Positions 60,957-64,000 of a stretch of DNA of 64,000 bases are shown here, one piece after another; the first letter of the stretch is position 1, and every line of letters starts with the position of its first letter. The notes below the pieces were generated by a model. The model saw only the letters and a list, made by a program, of their open reading frames with translations, did not search any database and was not told the DNA's origin. A program made the position numbers and the translations under genes. Origin of the DNA: Gerris lacustris (lineage: Eukaryota > Arthropoda > Insecta > Hemiptera > Gerridae); contig OX578284.1 of NCBI GenBank assembly GCA_951217055.1, positions 19,044,187 through 19,108,186 on the forward strand. Reading direction: 5' to 3'.

Positions 60957-63900
60957 TAATTCCCAAAAAGAACTTTACTTTATCTGGATGTAATTTCTGT
61001 GTTACTTATTACTTGTTTATACTGTGTTGAATACTTATTTGAAGTGTTCATCTGATAATAGGAGAAAAAGAACACTGTTTAAACTGAAGGAATGCTTTAG
61101 CATACCTTCAGTTCAAGAAAATATAAAACCTCAAACTAAGAACACAATGTATAAAAGTTGTATAACAGTTATAGATACTTTTTTATAAATATATTATTCA
61201 TGACTTAAGGTCGTCCAGTTTCTTCTAATGAAGTAATTGTTACATGGTTACAAAATAATTATTTTATTGGCTCGAGAAGGTTGGCGTAGGTGCGTCTAGA
61301 ATTTAGATATAATAAATAATATTAATCCATCCAATATACTTTGAAAACTGCTTACCAGACTTCTTGAGAATTTTTATACCAATATGGCTTATGATATTAG
61401 GCATATTGTTGTGAGATGGTGTATTATTTGAATTTAAGTTGCCTCTATCAAATCTTATCTTCTTTTTCAAGATGCACTTATTGTATAAAGGTTTGTGTGA
61501 ATCTTCTTTCTTTTATTAAAATAAACTCAAGTTAAAAATAATCTTAATATTAGGCCATAATCTAAATCCATATAGAAACACTTTTTAGATAAAATATATG
61601 TATTAAAAAAAAAAAAAACAGGCCTGTTACTCCAAAAAATGTGTACATAAAGAGGAAAACAAAACTTTTTTGTATGTTAATATAATAAACATGTATGTTT
61701 ATTTTTGAAGGCCTCTAATTTTGATCTGTGTTTTCAAACGTATTACTACATTTAACAAATGAAAACAATACTGCCATTTTTCCAAATGAGTCTTGGATTA
61801 TGTAAGAGGTAAAATATATTTTTTTGTCAAAGGCTTCTATTCTAATACATAGGTTTAGCAGTCTTGTTTCTTAAAGCATATCCTAAACTATATTGTAATT
61901 TGTTTTGTTAATTAGTGTTGATATTTGTGATTAAAATTAGACAAGGGTGAACCATGGCCTAAGACCTTAGTTACAAAACTATAATAATGTAAATTATTAT
62001 CATGAGTGCTTTTCTCTGGTAAAAACTTTTTTCTTTCTTTTATGCTTAAGACTAAACCTTTATTTGTTCTGTATTTCTCCCGATCTAATGTAGAACAATT
62101 GCCTGATATGATGTCGTTTAAGTGCAATGGGAAGTGGAAGCAGCTATTTTGTGGAGGTACCAAGAGTGAATCTGAGGATGATTTTTTGTTGGCTTCTGTT
62201 GGAGAACTACATTCTCCTTAATAAGAGACGTAGAAAATAAGATATTGTTGCATCAGTTTAATGTAAATGGATCTGGGGAGTTTTTGATAAAATGCCAAAC
62301 TAAACGAAACTAGCCTGATAAATTAAAGGACTACCACAGCATGACTACAGAAACATTTTATTGTATTTTTGAAGGCAATATAACTGGCTAATCTTACTTC
62401 TGATTTAATGTCCCTGTTATGATAGGCTTTGTTCTACTGTTCTCAAATGTGAGGCTCATTCCTCTCAAAATCAATTAACAACTCTCTGTGAATTTTTCCC
62501 GTCATTATATATGCCGCCAGATAGAGCTATTTCACTGGAAACAAACATGTTTGATGTACCATTTTATAGGCTTGACATCAAGCATCGTCGGTAATGGTGG
62601 CATCGGGTTTCCTCCTCTATTGTAGGTACCGAGATTATAACCTTGTTTTTTGTTTTCTTTCCAAGTTTGCCTGACATCGGATTGGGAGAAATACAGATCT
62701 AATGTAGACGTAGCCTTAGTATTATGATTTTTAAGATAAAAGCTCATTGATGTAATACATCACAAATCACTTATTACACGAGATTCATTGAAATCAAACC
62801 AACAATGTTAAAATGAATAATACCTAGTGCAACAGGGCATCTTCACTCACCTCACCGTCCCGGAATCAAACGAGTTTGATTTCTACTGTGCGCAACTCTC
62901 TTGGTCCACCCAAGGTTACTTCCCCTATCCCTACCTCTCTCTCAATAGTCTAACACAATTGGTAAGTGATATATGAGCCATCTCACTGTTTGACCCATTG
63001 TATATTGGCACCTGTTTCACTGCTTTTTTACCTTACTTACAACGTTCGGATGTTATATGCACTAGCTTGCGTCTTTCGGCCTTCTGCTTCATATGTGTCT
63101 ATTTATATTTTTTTTTCAGGGGATTCTCCCTTAAAGTGTCTTTTGAATATATGTTTTATCCACAGAGAATAGAAGTTTAACTCGACGAACTGAACGTATC
63201 TGTTATCCTCGAATGAACTTAAATATAAGATGAATTTTAAATAAGCTTTACCTAATCCCTTTAGAAATAACTAACTTATTAGATCTCACTAATGACTACT
63301 GGATTGTCATTAAGGTATCATAGCTTGTTTGTCTGAATTCTTCAATCTTATCAGCCTGCTCCATGCATTTTCAAATTCTCCTAGCTCCTGTCTTCCGCAC
63401 AAGTCCTTATTCTTTGTGAATTAAGTATTGAGAGTTAGTCCTTGGGAGCAAGTTAAACCACCGTCCATTGTAGAAAAACTATATTTAAAAGTATTTAAGT
63501 AGAATATTGTCAAAGCAAAAATCATAAACTTCCTCAGGAAACTTAAATAGGTATAAAAATGTAGTGCCTGTTTAAATTGACGTAATAGCCTTTTCGCTAG
63601 ATTAGAAAAAAGTTTAAAGTAATTTAAAAAAAAAAATTCTTACATTTGTGAAAAAACCTTATTTTTAATCACGAATATCACATGATTTCAATTACTATTT
63701 TTTCTTGTCAGTTTCCAAACATGGTATATTTTCAGTGTGTAGTTATTAATGCATATGTTAAGTAAACTACTTAAAAATGTATACAAAGATGTGATAACAT
63801 ATTATTATTATTTATATTATGTATTTCCTTAATGTCGTGCAAAGAAGCCTTTATTTTTAATTACTGTTTTTTTTTCATAATTTACATTGTTTAAAAAAAT

Positions 63901-64000
63901 TGTATATTATTAAAATACACTCAGGGTTGCCTGTCACACTGTTTATTATAATCTGTTAGATCTGTTTTTAGGTTCTTGTTAATTAAGCGCCCTCCCGTTG
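60957..64000. other. aph-1 3' side and unannotated right edge
   Basis: Candidate AATAAA signals for aph-1 occur at 61311, about 350 bases after the stop, and again near 61685. Beyond that, short frames on both strands at 61912-62750 (for example the minus frame 62163-61912 and the plus frame 62006-62221) have fairly mixed composition, but no known domain or coherent splice pattern. GC-richer patches lie at 62565-62660 and 62840-62940. A gene may begin beyond the window; I cannot support one inside it. Confidence 0.35.

Noticed and set aside
61912..62747. A gene formed from the short ORFs on both strands
   Set aside because: Frames are on opposite strands with no domain and no coherent splice sites; not enough to call a gene.
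62840..62945. Possible tRNA (minus-strand GTTTGATTCC resembling a B box)
   Set aside because: No matching A box at the right distance and no cloverleaf can be drawn.

Overview
The window is AT-rich animal DNA, most likely from an insect. GT-AG introns interrupt its conserved genes, and the rest is packed with transposable elements common in arthropods (MITEs, hAT, piggyBac-like and pogo-like elements, Helitrons, non-LTR retrotransposon fragments). I cannot name the order or species. No bacterial or viral gene, CRISPR array, rRNA gene or convincing tRNA was seen.

Region by region: 1-24.9 kb has no gene I can defend. It holds tandem repeats, several MITEs, a hAT element with an exact 8-bp target duplication (12997-13738), and a 4.5-kb fold-back element (about 14134-18647) whose centre contains a Helitron (15408-16594). 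From 24.9 to 26.9 kb, an antisense LINE fragment sits directly before the last two coding exons of an unrecognised + strand gene. From 27 to 39 kb there are more MITEs and fold-back elements, several with readable TIRs and target duplications.

The right third is gene-bearing. A five-exon SUMO gene runs on the - strand from 59505 to 39119. Its last intron (39197-54709, about 15.5 kb) contains, on the opposite strand, one uninterrupted ORF of 3994 codons (42391-54375). That ORF encodes a giant, low-complexity protein with a predicted signal peptide; I recognise no family. Upstream of SUMO, about 0.7 kb away and divergently transcribed, is a single-exon gene for the gamma-secretase subunit APH-1 (60186-60956). 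The SUMO and aph-1 start codons share one intergenic region that probably serves as a bidirectional promoter. Nothing suggests that SUMO, aph-1 and the giant ORF act in one pathway; their link is positional.

The most notable object is the nested giant ORF. Secondary points are a SUMO with an unusual Met-Gly-Gly end and a seven-residue tail, an APH-1 in which a histidine known to matter in human APH-1 is Asn, and a stem-plus-GAAAC motif recurring in four otherwise different repeats.
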